64,000 bases of DNA, from assembly GCF_014192335.1 (NCBI RefSeq), contig NZ_JACHXU010000001.1:186001-250000 (forward strand). The letters run 5' to 3'. Below are positions 1 to 9,560 of the stretch, one piece after another. Both the position numbers and the translations under genes were made by a program. The notes beneath the pieces were generated by a model that was not told the DNA's origin, ran no database searches, and saw only the letters and a list, made by a program, of their open reading frames with translations. Origin of the DNA: Aporhodopirellula rubra (lineage in GTDB: Bacteria > Planctomycetota > Planctomycetia > Pirellulales > Pirellulaceae). The stretch's first letter is position 1, and each line of letters starts with the position of its first letter.

Positions 1-179
1 TCGTCGTCAGGACGGACGGATTTTCCATTGATCGATAGCGGACTCCAAGTCATTTTTTGGGTCGGCAGGGCAGCTTCGGCTCGATCGCGTGGACTTTGCG
101 GATCATCCGCCAAGACGTCGTTTCGCACGACTGCGAAACAAACGAGCGAGAGTAACAGGAGGGATCTGGATTTGTTCAT
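1..179 (-). CDS. Exported protein, N-terminal fragment (runs off window)
   Basis: An open frame on the minus strand starts with ATG at 179 and runs off the left edge, giving 59 complete codons. It begins MNKSRSLLLLSLVCFAVV, a positively charged start followed by a hydrophobic stretch, and reaches NDVLADD, so it looks like a Sec signal peptide with cleavage near residue 25. What follows (DPQSPRDRAEAALPTQKMTW) is a polar mature start. No Shine-Dalgarno sequence is seen upstream. The family cannot be named from this fragment. It is divergent to the DUF3500 gene across about 550 bp. An exported protein is likely; the function is unknown. Confidence 0.55.
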   Translation of the reverse strand, partial: MNKSRSLLLLSLVCFAVVRNDVLADDPQSPRDRAEAALPTQKMTWSPLSINGKSVRPDD

Positions 180-729
180 TAAATCAAAGCTATTGAGCGA
201 CTGTGATTTCCTAATCGCAAGCGGGCTTGTTGGAACGCGGCGTTCGTTCGTGTCGCCGTCAGCTTCCTCGGTGAAATCTTGTGTATCGGTCATTCGTACA
301 CCTGCCCCAGCGTACTGTCTTGCGCGATGAAGTCACTGAGTACATGCTTTACACTTCCGCGCCAGTCGCCAACAAGAGTGTCTCGTCGAATTTGAGAAGG
401 AATGTTTCCGGCGATGGTTGCTCGCTAGGTGTTGCCTCGGGGCTAGGGTCAACGTGGTGGATATCATTGTCTGACGTCATAATTTCGTTGAATCAGGAAG
501 GCCTGTTTCACGATCGGTTTCACTGCTCGGGCATCTTTTCGTTAGAATCAATCGGAGTCTGTCAAAAACACACGACGGATTCGGCCCTGCGTCCATGTCT
601 GCTGTCTCACAAACTCGCTCATGCGATTCGGTTGTTCGCCGAGGTGGCTGAAATGGCCGGTTATGACTGCCGCCATGAGGCTCAACCGAGCGAAAATCGA
701 ATGATTTGCCTCCCCACAAGAAGAGTCCT
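180..729. other. Divergent intergenic region, no gene seen
   Basis: This stretch separates the truncated minus-strand exported gene from the plus-strand DUF3500 gene and should carry both promoters. An open frame at 281-733 exists, but its protein has no recognisable domain, an erratic composition and no ribosome binding site, so I do not call it. I saw no convincing inverted repeat, tRNA or repeat here. Confidence 0.5.
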
Positions 730-1902
730 ATGAAATCGATATTAAGTTCGCATCGATGGATGTTGTTGTCAGTATCTGTGTTCTTTTGCACCACGGCGGC
801 TCTCGTTGCTTATTCACAAGGCCCTGGCGGTCGACGTGGGAGAACCTCCGTCACCGATTCATTTGTTGGCATCACGAATTCGCAGGGAGTCCAACAGGGC
901 TTGTTTTCGATCGAGTCCACCGGGGTGACAACCGAACCGATTCGTTCAGCCGCTGTCGCTTTTTTAGATGGCCTCTCCGAGTCGCAGCGTGAGCGAACCG
1001 TTTTCCCTGTCGATGATGCAGAATGGCGAAAATGGGATAACCGACATCGCAGTCCACGCCAGGGAGTGGGCTTCAACGAAATGACTGAGGCCCAGCGAAC
1101 GCTCGCTTTCGAAATGCTCGGGCAGAGTCTTAGCGCCAAAGGGCTGAAGAAAACCCAAGACATCATGAAACTCAATGGAACGCTCGCCGAGTTGGCGAAC
1201 AACTCTGATGAGTACGGCGAGTGGCTGTACTGGATCACGATCATGGGCGAGCCATCAGCAACAGAACCTTGGGGATGGCAACTTGACGGTCATCACTGCG
1301 TCGTTAACTACTTCGTCATGGGTGACCAAGTCGTGATGAGCCCCGTCTTCATGGGATCCGAACCGGTCGAAGCAAAAGAAGGTAAATTCAAAGGCGCGAT
1401 CGTGATGCAGGACGAACAGGACAAAGGCTTGGCTCTGATTTCGCTGCTGAATGACGAGCAACGCGCCGAGGCGATCATTATGAATCGCAAAAACGGAAAC
1501 AATAATCTGACCGAGGCCTACAAGGACAACGTCATTTTGGACTACGCCGGGATTCCCGGATCGAAACTCGACGACACGCAGAAACAAGCCTTGCTGGCAC
1601 TTGTCGAGGAATATGTCGGCAACATGCGAGAGGGACACGCTAAAGTGCGAATGTCCGAAGTCGCGAAGCATCTCGACGACACCTATTTCGCATGGATCGG
1701 CGGCACAACTGACAAAAGCGTGTACTACTATCGCGTCCACAGTCCCGTGGTCCTGATTGAGTTCGACCACCAACGCCGTGTCGCTCCCTTTCGCACATCT
1801 GAGCCGACGCGTGACCATATCCATACCGTCATCCGTACGCCCAATGGCAACGACTACGGCAAAGATCTCCTGCGTCAGCACTACCACAGTCATTCACACT
1901 AG
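730..1902 (+). CDS. DUF3500 family exported protein
   Basis: A 390-residue protein. The ATG at 730 was preferred to the in-frame TTG at 706 because the signal peptide ([20 protein letters not shown], then [11 protein letters not shown]) starts there. The mature part has the features of DUF3500: a helical segment [20 protein letters not shown], the motif [18 protein letters not shown] about halfway, and a histidine-rich C-terminus ([18 protein letters not shown]). DUF3500 proteins are common in planctomycetes and other bacteria, and their function is not known. The conserved histidines and the Trp-rich centre could suggest metal or ligand binding, but that is inference. It stands alone; the next plus-strand frame is a glycosyltransferase remnant. 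Confidence 0.85.
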   Translation: MKSILSSHRWMLLSVSVFFCTTAALVAYSQGPGGRRGRTSVTDSFVGITNSQGVQQGLFSIESTGVTTEPIRSAAVAFLDGLSESQRERTVFPVDDAEWRKWDNRHRSPRQGVGFNEMTEAQRTLAFEMLGQSLSAKGLKKTQDIMKLNGTLAELANNSDEYGEWLYWITIMGEPSATEPWGWQLDGHHCVVNYFVMGDQVVMSPVFMGSEPVEAKEGKFKGAIVMQDEQDKGLALISLLNDEQRAEAIIMNRKNGNNNLTEAYKDNVILDYAGIPGSKLDDTQKQALLALVEEYVGNMREGHAKVRMSEVAKHLDDTYFAWIGGTTDKSVYYYRVHSPVVLIEFDHQRRVAPFRTSEPTRDHIHTVIRTPNGNDYGKDLLRQHYHSHSH

Positions 1903-2030
1903 CGGTAAACGAAGTACGAATTGCCGGGGCGTCGCATTGCTCATCGTTTTGTTTAGCATTGCTCCGTTTTTCATTGCCTACGGTCGGGCCTGCGTCGCGG
2001 TGTCAAACCGTTGAGCGAAAGAGTTTGCAG

Positions 2031-2673
2031 ATGAAACATTTCGGATTGGTTTGCCCTGCGACGACGGGCTATCTCAATACGATCCTGTCCCTCTGCAACG
2101 AACTCCGAAATCGCGGTCACCGTGTCACGACTGACGGATCAACCACTCGTTTATGCCAGTTTGGGAACAATCCTTGGGAACGCTCAGCACTTGTTCCACA
2201 AGATTGCTGAAGGTTGTGCGACGTTAGATGTTCAGCCCGTGATTTCGCTGGGACGATCCATGGAGAGCGAGTCGATTCCCGAGTTTCCGGGATCGGCAAT
2301 CGCGGTTCGATACGCGCCACAACTCGACTGGTTAAAACGGGCCGCGTTGATGATCACTCACGGTGGCATGAACACCACACTCGAATGCCTCACCAACGCG
2401 ATTCCAATGGTCGTTATCCCAATGGTCAATGATCAACCAGGGATTGGGGCGAGATTCAATTGGTCGGGTTGCGGCGAATCAATTCCTGCAAATTCGGTTT
2501 CGGTTGACAAGCTTATAAAGGCGATCACTCAAGTCCTTCGCGTTCCGTCTTACCGAGAAAATGCACGCCTGATGCAGTCGGCGATTGAGCGTTGCGGAGG
2601 CGTTACCAAAGTTGCCGATATCGTCGAATTGGCAGCATCGAGCAACCAGCCGATTTGCCGCGTTCCAAACTAG
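2031..2673 (+). pseudogene. UGT-type glycosyltransferase remnant with internal deletion
   Basis: Two frames together make a broken UDP-glycosyltransferase of the zeaxanthin glucosyltransferase (CrtX-like) type. The first starts at ATG 2031 and reads MKHFGLVCPATTGYLNTILS then LCNELRNRGHRVT, the usual N-terminal Rossmann start. The second, in another frame from about 2122, reads LTDQPLVYASLGTILGNAQH and continues through the donor-binding half with RAALMITHGGMNTTLECL and IPMVVIPMVNDQP. Intact relatives have roughly 200 residues between these parts, so the middle is missing and the junction near 2115-2135 is out of frame. A GTG at 2122 could in principle start a 183-residue C-terminal domain, but it would lack the acceptor half. 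A decayed gene is the simpler reading. Confidence 0.72.
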
Positions 2674-2794
2674 GAAGTTTCAACGGATGACATGCCCGCT
2701 GAAAGTAGATGGTTTTGTCAAAGTTCGGATCCCCAAAGTTTGAGGACATCCCTCTAGAAAATGCGTTCGTCATTCGTGGTGACGTTAAATGGAT

Positions 2795-2836
2795 AAGACC
2801 ACCGACACCAATGCTGGTGCCGTCGCGGTGGTCTTT
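2795..2836. terminator. Bidirectional hairpin terminator candidate
   Basis: Arms AAGACCACCG (2795-2804) and CGGTGGTCTT (2826-2835) are perfectly complementary. Between them lies a second small stem, CACCA/TGGTG with an ATGC loop (2806-2819). The structure sits between the plus-strand glycosyltransferase remnant and the minus-strand efflux permease stop at 2851, where a shared terminator is expected. Confidence 0.55.
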
Positions 2837-2850
2837 CTCATGTGCCTCTA

Positions 2851-5800
2851 TTATTCCGGCGATAGAAACGAATAGAGCACAGGGACTAACAGCAGCGTCA
2901 ACGTTGTTGCGAAGGTCAGACCGAAGATCAACAGCCAAGCCAATCCTTGCCAAAGTGGTCCGCCGGCGAGTGCGAGCGGGATCAGTCCGCCAACCGTCGT
3001 GGCGGTGGTTAAGAAGATTGGCATCAACCGTTGTTGGCCTGCCTCCACGATCGCTGATTGGAATTCCTGATGCGTCAATTTGCGGCCCAGGCTAGCACCT
3101 TTCTGGCTGGTAACGATGTCCGCAAATTCGACGAAGAGAATTGCGGAGTTGAGCACGATTCCAAACAGTGCCAGCACGCCGAGTTGCGGCATGAATCCGA
3201 ACGCATTTCCGGTCATCCATAATCCGGTCAGTGCACCAACCAATGCTAGCGGTAATGTTACAATGATGATTGATGTACGAGCAATACTGTTGAACTGCAG
3301 AATCAGCAGGATGAAGATCGCGACAAACGACAATCCAAACGATTTGAACATCTTCCACTGTGCCTTCATCGATTCCTCGAGTGCGCCGCCAATTTCCACA
3401 CGAAATCCGGGTGGCAATTCAGCTTGGAGTTCCTTCATTGATTCGGAGTTGAAAACTTGATTGGTGATGTCATTTCCTGATGCTCCCACGTTGATGCGTG
3501 ATCGCACCTCGATCGTTCGGTTGCCATCGCGTCGATCGATGGATGCCGGACGCCATTGCGGGCTGACGCTGGCGACAGCGGCGAGTGACGTTTTGCCGAT
3601 TTGACTCTCGATGTGGGCATCATTGATCGTGCCGAGCGACTTTCGACTATCGGGAGTGAGCCGAAAGTAGACGGGGATTTGTCGATCATTCTCACGATAG
3701 GTGGTTAACAGTTTTCCGGAAAAATAGGCGTCGAGCGTCGAGGCGATTTCTGAATTGCGAATGCCTGAAAGGCTAGCCCGGTTTGCGTCGACGTCCACGT
3801 AAAGTTGTTGGCAGGGAACACCCCACGAGTCGTTGACGTCCCATGTGTCGGGGGCGGCGGCAACGAGTTTTTTGACGCGGTTAGCGGCGGAACGGAGTTC
3901 ATTCATATCTGCAAGTCCGTTACCGACAATGCGTAGAACAACCGGATCGGCAGGTGGTCCTAATGACAACTCGATCGGAACAACGCGGGCGCCTGCAATC
4001 GGACTCAATCCCAACGCTGAATCGCCTTCGCGTGCAACGACTCGAAGGCGTTCGGAAAATTCATGAGTCACCTTTCCATCAGTTGTGTGGATCAATATCT
4101 CCGCGTAGTTTGGTTTTGCCGATTCGGGTTCCCAGGCGAGATACCAGCGTGCCCCGCCTCCGCCAACGATCGTTCGCATGTTGAGGAGTCGTTCTCGTGA
4201 GCGACCTTGTTCATCGATATACGGACTCAACGTGCGAATCATGTCCTCGACCTGTCGTGCAACCTCGTTGGTTTGTTCGATCGATGCGGATTCGGGTAGC
4301 CACACTTCCACGGCAAACTGATCACGCTCGGTCAACGGAAAGAACTCACTCGAGACCGGCAACTGCGTAGAAAGCAAAAAGATAGCAACGGCGCCCATGA
4401 TCGTTGCGACTCGGTGACGGAGCGTCCACCGCAGCGTCGACCCGTACAGACGGTAGAAGATACCTTGCGTGGCATTGCTTGACTCCGACTCGTTCGGTGA
4501 TGGGGTGGAGGATGTCTTCCGCTTTCGTCTCGGTAACCAAGTGATGGAACCGAGTTTCTTCATCAGCCACGGAAGTGGCGCAGTCGGATGATTCAGGTCT
4601 TTGGGTGGGCGGATGATCCACGAGGCGAGGATGACACAAAACGTCATTGCCAACAGCCAACTGACCGCGAGCATGACTGATAGGGTGATTGGCAGGCTGT
4701 AGATGAACTCACGGTTGGCACCGTCCATCGCGATCAACATCGGAATAAACGCTGCGATGGTTGTGCCAGTACCGCTGAGCATGGACACGCCCAGCATTTC
4801 CGCGCCTTTGACGGCGGCTTCCCGTGGTGCCATGCCGGCGATTTGGTTGGTGCGAGTTTGGTCGCAGACTTGGACGGCATTGTCGACCAACAGTCCCAGC
4901 GAAATGATCATTGACGCCAACGACATTTGCTCCAGTTGAACGCCAAAGAGCGTGATGATCGCCAACGACGAGATCACAACAAACGGAATATTTGCGGCCA
5001 TCACGGCGGCGGTTCGAAAGCCGACAACGAGGTAGACCAAGACGACAACCACGAGAATCGCTTCGATGATATTGACGCCAACTTCGCGAATACGCTTCTT
5101 AACGCTGTCGGATTGATCTGAAATGATTGACACCGCTAAATCAGGCGGCAGAACGCCCGTTGATTGCAGTTGAGCGACACTGGTTTTTGCGTTGCTGCAA
5201 ATGTCGATGATGTTGGCGCCCGACTTCATCGAAACGGCCAAGATGATCGTTGAAGTTTCCAGGTCAGGCGTTCCGTATCGACAAATACGTTGAGGCGGAT
5301 CGGCATAGCCTCGACGAACCGATAGGCCTAAATCTTTGAGTTGTACCTGATTCGCGCCTGCCGCTGCGGGAACGACACCGACGACGAGAGAGTCGAGTTC
5401 TTCGACCGCGTTGACGTCACCGCTCGGTTTGACAAAAAATCGGCCGTCTTCTGCGTCGATGCGCCCTCCCGGTGCAACAATATTCTGCGCTTGAGCGAGA
5501 TTGGCAATCTGATTCGTCGTTAGTTCGATTCTCGACCACGTTCCTTCATCGGTCTCGATGTAGATCGCTTCGTCTTGCACGCCAAAACGTGCCACTTGGG
5601 ACACGCCGGGGAGCAAACGCAAACTGTCTCGTATCCGTTCCGAGAAGAGATCCAGTTGGCGGTGGGAGTACGCAAATTTCGGGTCAATGTTCGTCTGGCC
5701 GTCAACGGGTTGCTGATGCACGGCGTATAGCAAAACACTGGTGTCGGCGAATTCGTCATAGAGGAAAGGCGAGATCGCGGGATCCGGCATCGCGACGTTA

Positions 5801-6150
5801 CGAATCCTGGCACGCACTCGATCCCACGCGTCGTCAACGCGAGCCCCGGGAACCCAATCCTCCAATTCAACGAAGATGACGGACATCTCGCTGCTGGACG
5901 TCGAGCGGATCAACCGAACCTCTTCGAGGCCGTCGATGGTGTCTTCGAGTGGATCAGTGATCAGTTTTTCAATCTGTTCAGCCGAGGCACCCTCCCATCG
6001 TGTTGTCACGACCGCAACTTTGAGGGTGAACTCGGGGTCCTCGCGTCGCGGCATTGTGAAAAAGCTGGCGCTTCCCCACGCTACAAACAACAACACCATT
6101 GTGATCGTGATGGTCGGTCGTTTCACCGCCAGTTCAGGAAGGCTGCTCAC
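2851..6150 (-). CDS. RND-family efflux permease (AcrB/HAE1-like)
   Basis: A 1099-residue inner-membrane RND permease, about the usual family length. The N-terminus (LAVKRPTITITMVLLFVAWG) is the first membrane helix, followed by the porter domain (PRREDPEF, VTTRWEGASAEQIEKLITDP). A membrane bundle starts near residue 358, and a second half starts after about residue 560, with FFPLTERDQFAVEVWLPE opening the second periplasmic loop. In helix 4 the motif LGLLVDNAVQV places Asp423 at the proton-relay position, but the neighbouring Asp of AcrB is Asn424. This DN form is seen in a large subgroup of RND pumps. The start overlaps the stop of the adaptor gene by 4 bp (ATGA), so the two are co-translated. 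No outer-membrane TolC-type gene is in the window. The substrate is unknown. Confidence 0.93.
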   Translation of the reverse strand: MSSLPELAVKRPTITITMVLLFVAWGSASFFTMPRREDPEFTLKVAVVTTRWEGASAEQIEKLITDPLEDTIDGLEEVRLIRSTSSSEMSVIFVELEDWVPGARVDDAWDRVRARIRNVAMPDPAISPFLYDEFADTSVLLYAVHQQPVDGQTNIDPKFAYSHRQLDLFSERIRDSLRLLPGVSQVARFGVQDEAIYIETDEGTWSRIELTTNQIANLAQAQNIVAPGGRIDAEDGRFFVKPSGDVNAVEELDSLVVGVVPAAAGANQVQLKDLGLSVRRGYADPPQRICRYGTPDLETSTIILAVSMKSGANIIDICSNAKTSVAQLQSTGVLPPDLAVSIISDQSDSVKKRIREVGVNIIEAILVVVVLVYLVVGFRTAAVMAANIPFVVISSLAIITLFGVQLEQMSLASMIISLGLLVDNAVQVCDQTRTNQIAGMAPREAAVKGAEMLGVSMLSGTGTTIAAFIPMLIAMDGANREFIYSLPITLSVMLAVSWLLAMTFCVILASWIIRPPKDLNHPTAPLPWLMKKLGSITWLPRRKRKTSSTPSPNESESSNATQGIFYRLYGSTLRWTLRHRVATIMGAVAIFLLSTQLPVSSEFFPLTERDQFAVEVWLPESASIEQTNEVARQVEDMIRTLSPYIDEQGRSRERLLNMRTIVGGGGARWYLAWEPESAKPNYAEILIHTTDGKVTHEFSERLRVVAREGDSALGLSPIAGARVVPIELSLGPPADPVVLRIVGNGLADMNELRSAANRVKKLVAAAPDTWDVNDSWGVPCQQLYVDVDANRASLSGIRNSEIASTLDAYFSGKLLTTYRENDRQIPVYFRLTPDSRKSLGTINDAHIESQIGKTSLAAVASVSPQWRPASIDRRDGNRTIEVRSRINVGASGNDITNQVFNSESMKELQAELPPGFRVEIGGALEESMKAQWKMFKSFGLSFVAIFILLILQFNSIARTSIIIVTLPLALVGALTGLWMTGNAFGFMPQLGVLALFGIVLNSAILFVEFADIVTSQKGASLGRKLTHQEFQSAIVEAGQQRLMPIFLTTATTVGGLIPLALAGGPLWQGLAWLLIFGLTFATTLTLLLVPVLYSFLSPE

Positions 6151-7931
6151 CGGAGGCTTCCTGTGCTGGGCGTGATCAGGACGAGGTCGCCATCATTCAA
6201 GTAGTGTGTGCCTTCCATGACGACCTGCATTCCTTCGTGCAATCGGTTTTGCGGAGACGCTTTTAAACGCAGGAGGACCGACTCGTCGACGACCGAATTG
6301 TCTTCGGCAATCTCGACATTGATTCGCTTGGCGGTCGGTTGCCCTTCGATCATCTCAACGACGTGAATGAATCGTTCGTCACGCTCTTCTCGTACCGCTT
6401 TCATGGGCACGTAGTATCCATCGTGCGGTTCGCTCGGCATGAGCGATACCTGCGCCACGTCGCCCGACCTCAACAGCCAGCGCTGTTCATCGACCATCAC
6501 GCGATGGCCTTTCCAGGTCTCCAACGTGGGCGACGACTCAGGATGATCGAGTGAGAATTTGGTGTCCGGGGAGGCGGTAGGTTTGAAGAAGAGTTTGCCT
6601 GTGATTAGATCGCGATCCATGTCGATTTGGGAATTGGGATCTGCGAACTCGATTGCGACGAATTTCCATTTGCCTAGAAACGGAATAATGTCGCTGGTGA
6701 TTCGTACGGGGACTTTCTCAACGGTCAGTACCCGATTGCTCGCGAGCGAAGGTGTTCCCCATTGTCGATTGGTCACCTTCCAAACAAAGTTCTCGCCACC
6801 GATTTTGTGGACAGAGTCAATCTCGACGAGAAGACGTTGATCGTTCGTGATGATGGGACCGATGTTGAGCGGCGCGATTTGCTCGGTCCAAGCGATTGGT
6901 TCGTTTGAGTCGGACACGGGGACTCGGACGTCATCGAACTCGTTGCGAACATGCAGCGATACGGTAAACGTTCGTGCCGCGGGGTCGGCTACCGAATCCA
7001 CATGGTTCACCATGCCACTGAGTGAACGGATCTCACCATTGCCGTCGGTGACCCGAACGGACAACATGTCGCCTCGTCGATAGCGACGCGAGTCTCGGGA
7101 GGTCACCTCGAATTCGATCGACATCGGATCCATCATTTGTACGGTAACGATCGGGTCTCCTTCCTTGACATAGGTTCCTGGGACTACATGAACTTCCGAA
7201 ACTTGACCCGGGAATGGGCTGTGCAAAATCGCGTTCCGGAAGTTCCGTTTCGCTTCGGACAAACGGTGTTCAGATTGGGCGACTTGAGCTTCGAGTGCGA
7301 GTTGCTGAGCTTGGGCCTGAGCCAGATCGGCTTCCGCGGTCGCGAGGCTCGCTCGAGTTGTGGAAACACGAGTTCTCGCGGTGTCGGCTTCGGATCGCGA
7401 GATCGCATTTTGTTGAACCAATTTCGTGACCCGCGTGAGCTCCATGTTAGCGAGGGTTGCCTCGGCTTTTGCGGAATTGATTAAGGCAGGCAACCGTTGT
7501 TCGATCGTGACCTTGTTGGCGTCTCGGTTCAGGGTGGCGACCGCAACGTCGGCTTCCGCTGCTTCAACGGCGATTCGCAATTCCTCGTCATCGAGTCGTG
7601 CCAAACGCGTTGATTGTGGCGTTTGCGATGTCCGAAGCGAGCCGATTTGTGGTGTGACCATCTCGTTCGGTTCAACAACTTCGGCAACGCGTCCGGCCAG
7701 TTCGAATCCGATTTGCTCCGTTTTCCAAGGGACGACTGAACCGGTGATTTCCTGTTGCGTCGTCGGCGCACTTCGCGTCAACGTGAAAACCGAAACTGGC
7801 TTGGGGGGCACCGTTCTGTTTTCGACCAAATCGGGTTCATTCGAGCATCCGCCCAATGCGAGAAGGAGGATCACTGCCGATCCGATCGAGCTTCGCTTGC
7901 CCACGCGATCGTGAAAAGTTTCAACATTCAT
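6147..7931 (-). CDS. RND periplasmic adaptor (membrane fusion) lipoprotein
   Basis: A 594-residue adaptor for the downstream permease. A lipobox-like sequence (LLLALGGCSN) ends the signal peptide near residue 29, so it is probably lipid-anchored. A barrel-sandwich half is followed by a long alpha-hairpin (about residues 110-235, rich in Ala, Glu and Gln heptads), then the second lipoyl half (SPFPGQVSEVHVVPGTYVKE) and a beta-barrel domain. The protein is about 200 residues longer than typical adaptors. Much of the excess lies after about residue 330, in a segment of no family I recognise (for example WKVTNRQWGTPSLASNRV). It is first in a two-gene operon and divergent from the TetR gene 57 bp away, which is the expected local regulator. 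Confidence 0.9.
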   Translation of the reverse strand: MNVETFHDRVGKRSSIGSAVILLLALGGCSNEPDLVENRTVPPKPVSVFTLTRSAPTTQQEITGSVVPWKTEQIGFELAGRVAEVVEPNEMVTPQIGSLRTSQTPQSTRLARLDDEELRIAVEAAEADVAVATLNRDANKVTIEQRLPALINSAKAEATLANMELTRVTKLVQQNAISRSEADTARTRVSTTRASLATAEADLAQAQAQQLALEAQVAQSEHRLSEAKRNFRNAILHSPFPGQVSEVHVVPGTYVKEGDPIVTVQMMDPMSIEFEVTSRDSRRYRRGDMLSVRVTDGNGEIRSLSGMVNHVDSVADPAARTFTVSLHVRNEFDDVRVPVSDSNEPIAWTEQIAPLNIGPIITNDQRLLVEIDSVHKIGGENFVWKVTNRQWGTPSLASNRVLTVEKVPVRITSDIIPFLGKWKFVAIEFADPNSQIDMDRDLITGKLFFKPTASPDTKFSLDHPESSPTLETWKGHRVMVDEQRWLLRSGDVAQVSLMPSEPHDGYYVPMKAVREERDERFIHVVEMIEGQPTAKRINVEIAEDNSVVDESVLLRLKASPQNRLHEGMQVVMEGTHYLNDGDLVLITPSTGSLR

Positions 7932-7956
7932 TGACGACAGAGATTTCTAAGCTTGC

Positions 7957-8020
7957 GAAAAGTAAACAGTACGGTGTACCTTGAGACTATGGCTAAGAAA
8001 AGTAAACTGTCAAGTGTAGT
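7957..8020. promoter_or_regulatory. Direct-repeat operator candidate for the TetR regulator
   Basis: Two copies of a roughly 22-bp element lie exactly 40 bp apart, at 7957-7978 and 7997-8018. Both begin GAAAAGTAAAC and both contain GT, a short variable part and then GTGTA; 18 of 22 positions agree. The first copy includes GTACGGTGTAC, which has GTAC arms. It lies between the divergent adaptor and TetR genes. The second covers the first codons of the TetR gene. A 40-bp spacing is close to four helical turns, suiting cooperative binding on one face. Binding by the TetR protein is inferred from position. Confidence 0.45.
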
Positions 8021-8633
8021 TTTTGAGGCGGATAGCAGCGGGCGGCTAACCGATCGCAAGCGATGCGCGATCGTCCAGGCGGCGGTACAGGAGTTTCAGA
8101 CCCGAGGGTTTTATGCGGCCAGCATGAACGGGATCGCCGATGCCGCATCGGTGAGCAAGCGAACGCTCTACAACCATTTCGACAGCAAAGAGTCCTTGTT
8201 CGACGCGATTATCGACGAACTCACCTTGCGATCGCAGCGGCTTCCGACGACCGAATTTGATCCCACCCGAGGCCTCGCTGAGCAGTTACGCGAGTTAGCG
8301 GAAGCGGAAGTCGACTTCATCACGTCGGACGATGTTCAAGCTCTCGCGCGGGCATGCATGTCTCGCGTGTTGGCCGAACCTGAAGTGGGCAAGCAGGTGG
8401 ATCATCGACGATTTGCTATCCGTATCGAGTCGTTTCTCGAACAGGCGCAGGCGTCGGGATGTCTTGCCGAAATGGACATCGAGTTTGCGGCGATGCAGTT
8501 CTTGGGGCTCTTGCGCACGTTCGCCTTCTGGCCCATGATCCTTCACGGTGAGGCTCCACCGACGCGAAAGAAACGAGAGCAGATTGTTTCTTCCAGCGTC
8601 GAATTGTTTTTAAGCCAATATTCAGCGATTTGA
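7989..8633 (+). CDS. TetR/AcrR-family transcriptional regulator
   Basis: A 214-residue regulator. ATG 7989 is preferred; an upstream in-frame TTG at 7953 would add 12 residues. The helix-turn-helix lies near residues 45-75 (GIADAASVSKRTLYNHFDSK), with the TetR signature TLYNHFDSKESLF. The remaining two thirds is the all-helical ligand-binding and dimer domain, with a C-terminus typical of the AcrR group (FLGLLRTFAFWPMILHGE). It is divergent to an RND efflux operon, the usual arrangement for a repressor that senses pump substrates. The ligand is unknown. Its N-terminal codons overlap one copy of a direct repeat, so it may repress itself. Confidence 0.9.
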   Translation: MAKKSKLSSVVFEADSSGRLTDRKRCAIVQAAVQEFQTRGFYAASMNGIADAASVSKRTLYNHFDSKESLFDAIIDELTLRSQRLPTTEFDPTRGLAEQLRELAEAEVDFITSDDVQALARACMSRVLAEPEVGKQVDHRRFAIRIESFLEQAQASGCLAEMDIEFAAMQFLGLLRTFAFWPMILHGEAPPTRKKREQIVSSSVELFLSQYSAI

Positions 8634-8704
8634 TGTCCGGGCTATCGTCGGAACCGAGACGGCTGAATCTGAACCTGTCACGGTAGTACCGTGGAATGCA
8701 AGCG

Positions 8705-9499
8705 TTACTTCAACGCGCGGACGAGTTCTTCTAGGTCGCTTACGACATAGTCGGGGCGTTCGACGTTCGGATAAAGGGATGTGCCGGGGCGGGCAATGAA
8801 CGCAGTTTGAAGTCCAACGTTTTTGGCGCCCGCTAAATCCCAAGCATGCGCGGCGACCATCAGAACCTCGTTCGGTTCGACACCGAGGTCGTCTAGAACC
8901 ATGCGATACGGGGCCGGATGTGGTTTGAATTTCTTCACGGTCTCAACCGAGTACCGCTTTTCAAACAGATCCGTCAAACCCGCATTCTTGAACTGAGTTT
9001 CAACTCCAACGGCAGAAGAATTCGTCAGGCTGATTATGCGATATCCGTTTTGAGAGAGTGCTTTGAGGCTTGCGATCACGTCTCCGTGAGGAGGCAGTGC
9101 ACGTAGTGGGGTGACGATCGCTTCTTTCGCGTCTTCGTATTGAATGTCAATGCCTTGATTCTTGGCGACCATCATCAGCGACGCGGTCCCGATTTCCCCG
9201 AACCCGTGGTAATGATCACTCAGCGTTTCGACGAGTGAATAGTGAACCATGGTGGAGAACCATAGCGGCAACAGGTCTTCCCGTCCTCCGAGTGCCTTGC
9301 CGACTGATGTTTTGAGTGGAGCGAGATCAAGAAGAGTCTCGTTGACATCAAACAGGATGACAGTGGGGCGTGGTTTGGGGTTCACGGATTTGTTCTCAGG
9401 CTGTTTCGCAGGTCTGGGTTCTTCCGCGTTAACGGGCACGGCAGACAATAAAAGCAGTGCCACCAAAGACAGTGCTCGTCGGATCGGGAAGCTCTTCAT
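8705..9499 (-). CDS. Exported HAD hydrolase, haloacid dehalogenase type II-like
   Basis: A 264-residue protein with a signal peptide (RRALSLVALLLLSAVPVNAEE) and a Pro/Lys-rich linker before the HAD core. The nucleophile motif is FDVNETLLD with Asp51. The Ser/Thr motif is ISLTNSS, and the Lys motif is KKFKPHPAPY. The acidic motif is AAHAWDLAGAKNVG, as in L-2-haloacid dehalogenases and related phosphatases. The signal peptide is odd, since most family members are cytoplasmic. It is last in a minus-strand run behind an SDR (61 bp gap) and an AhpD-like gene. That context suggests detoxification of a reactive compound, but the substrate cannot be told from sequence. Confidence 0.85.
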   Translation of the reverse strand: MKSFPIRRALSLVALLLLSAVPVNAEEPRPAKQPENKSVNPKPRPTVILFDVNETLLDLAPLKTSVGKALGGREDLLPLWFSTMVHYSLVETLSDHYHGFGEIGTASLMMVAKNQGIDIQYEDAKEAIVTPLRALPPHGDVIASLKALSQNGYRIISLTNSSAVGVETQFKNAGLTDLFEKRYSVETVKKFKPHPAPYRMVLDDLGVEPNEVLMVAAHAWDLAGAKNVGLQTAFIARPGTSLYPNVERPDYVVSDLEELVRALK

Positions 9500-9560
9500 A
9501 GAGACGCGTTGGGTTGGGGGGCGAGTGGCGTGTAGAAAGTTGATTTAAAAAACGCTTCGC

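Noticed and set aside
281-733. 150-residue open frame upstream of the DUF3500 gene
   Set aside because: It ends inside the DUF3500 start region, has no ribosome site or family features, and its composition is erratic.
8679-8693. Small palindrome CACGGTAGTACCGTG between TetR and HAD genes as a terminator
   Set aside because: The stem is only six pairs with a three-base loop and no T-run, so it is too weak to call.
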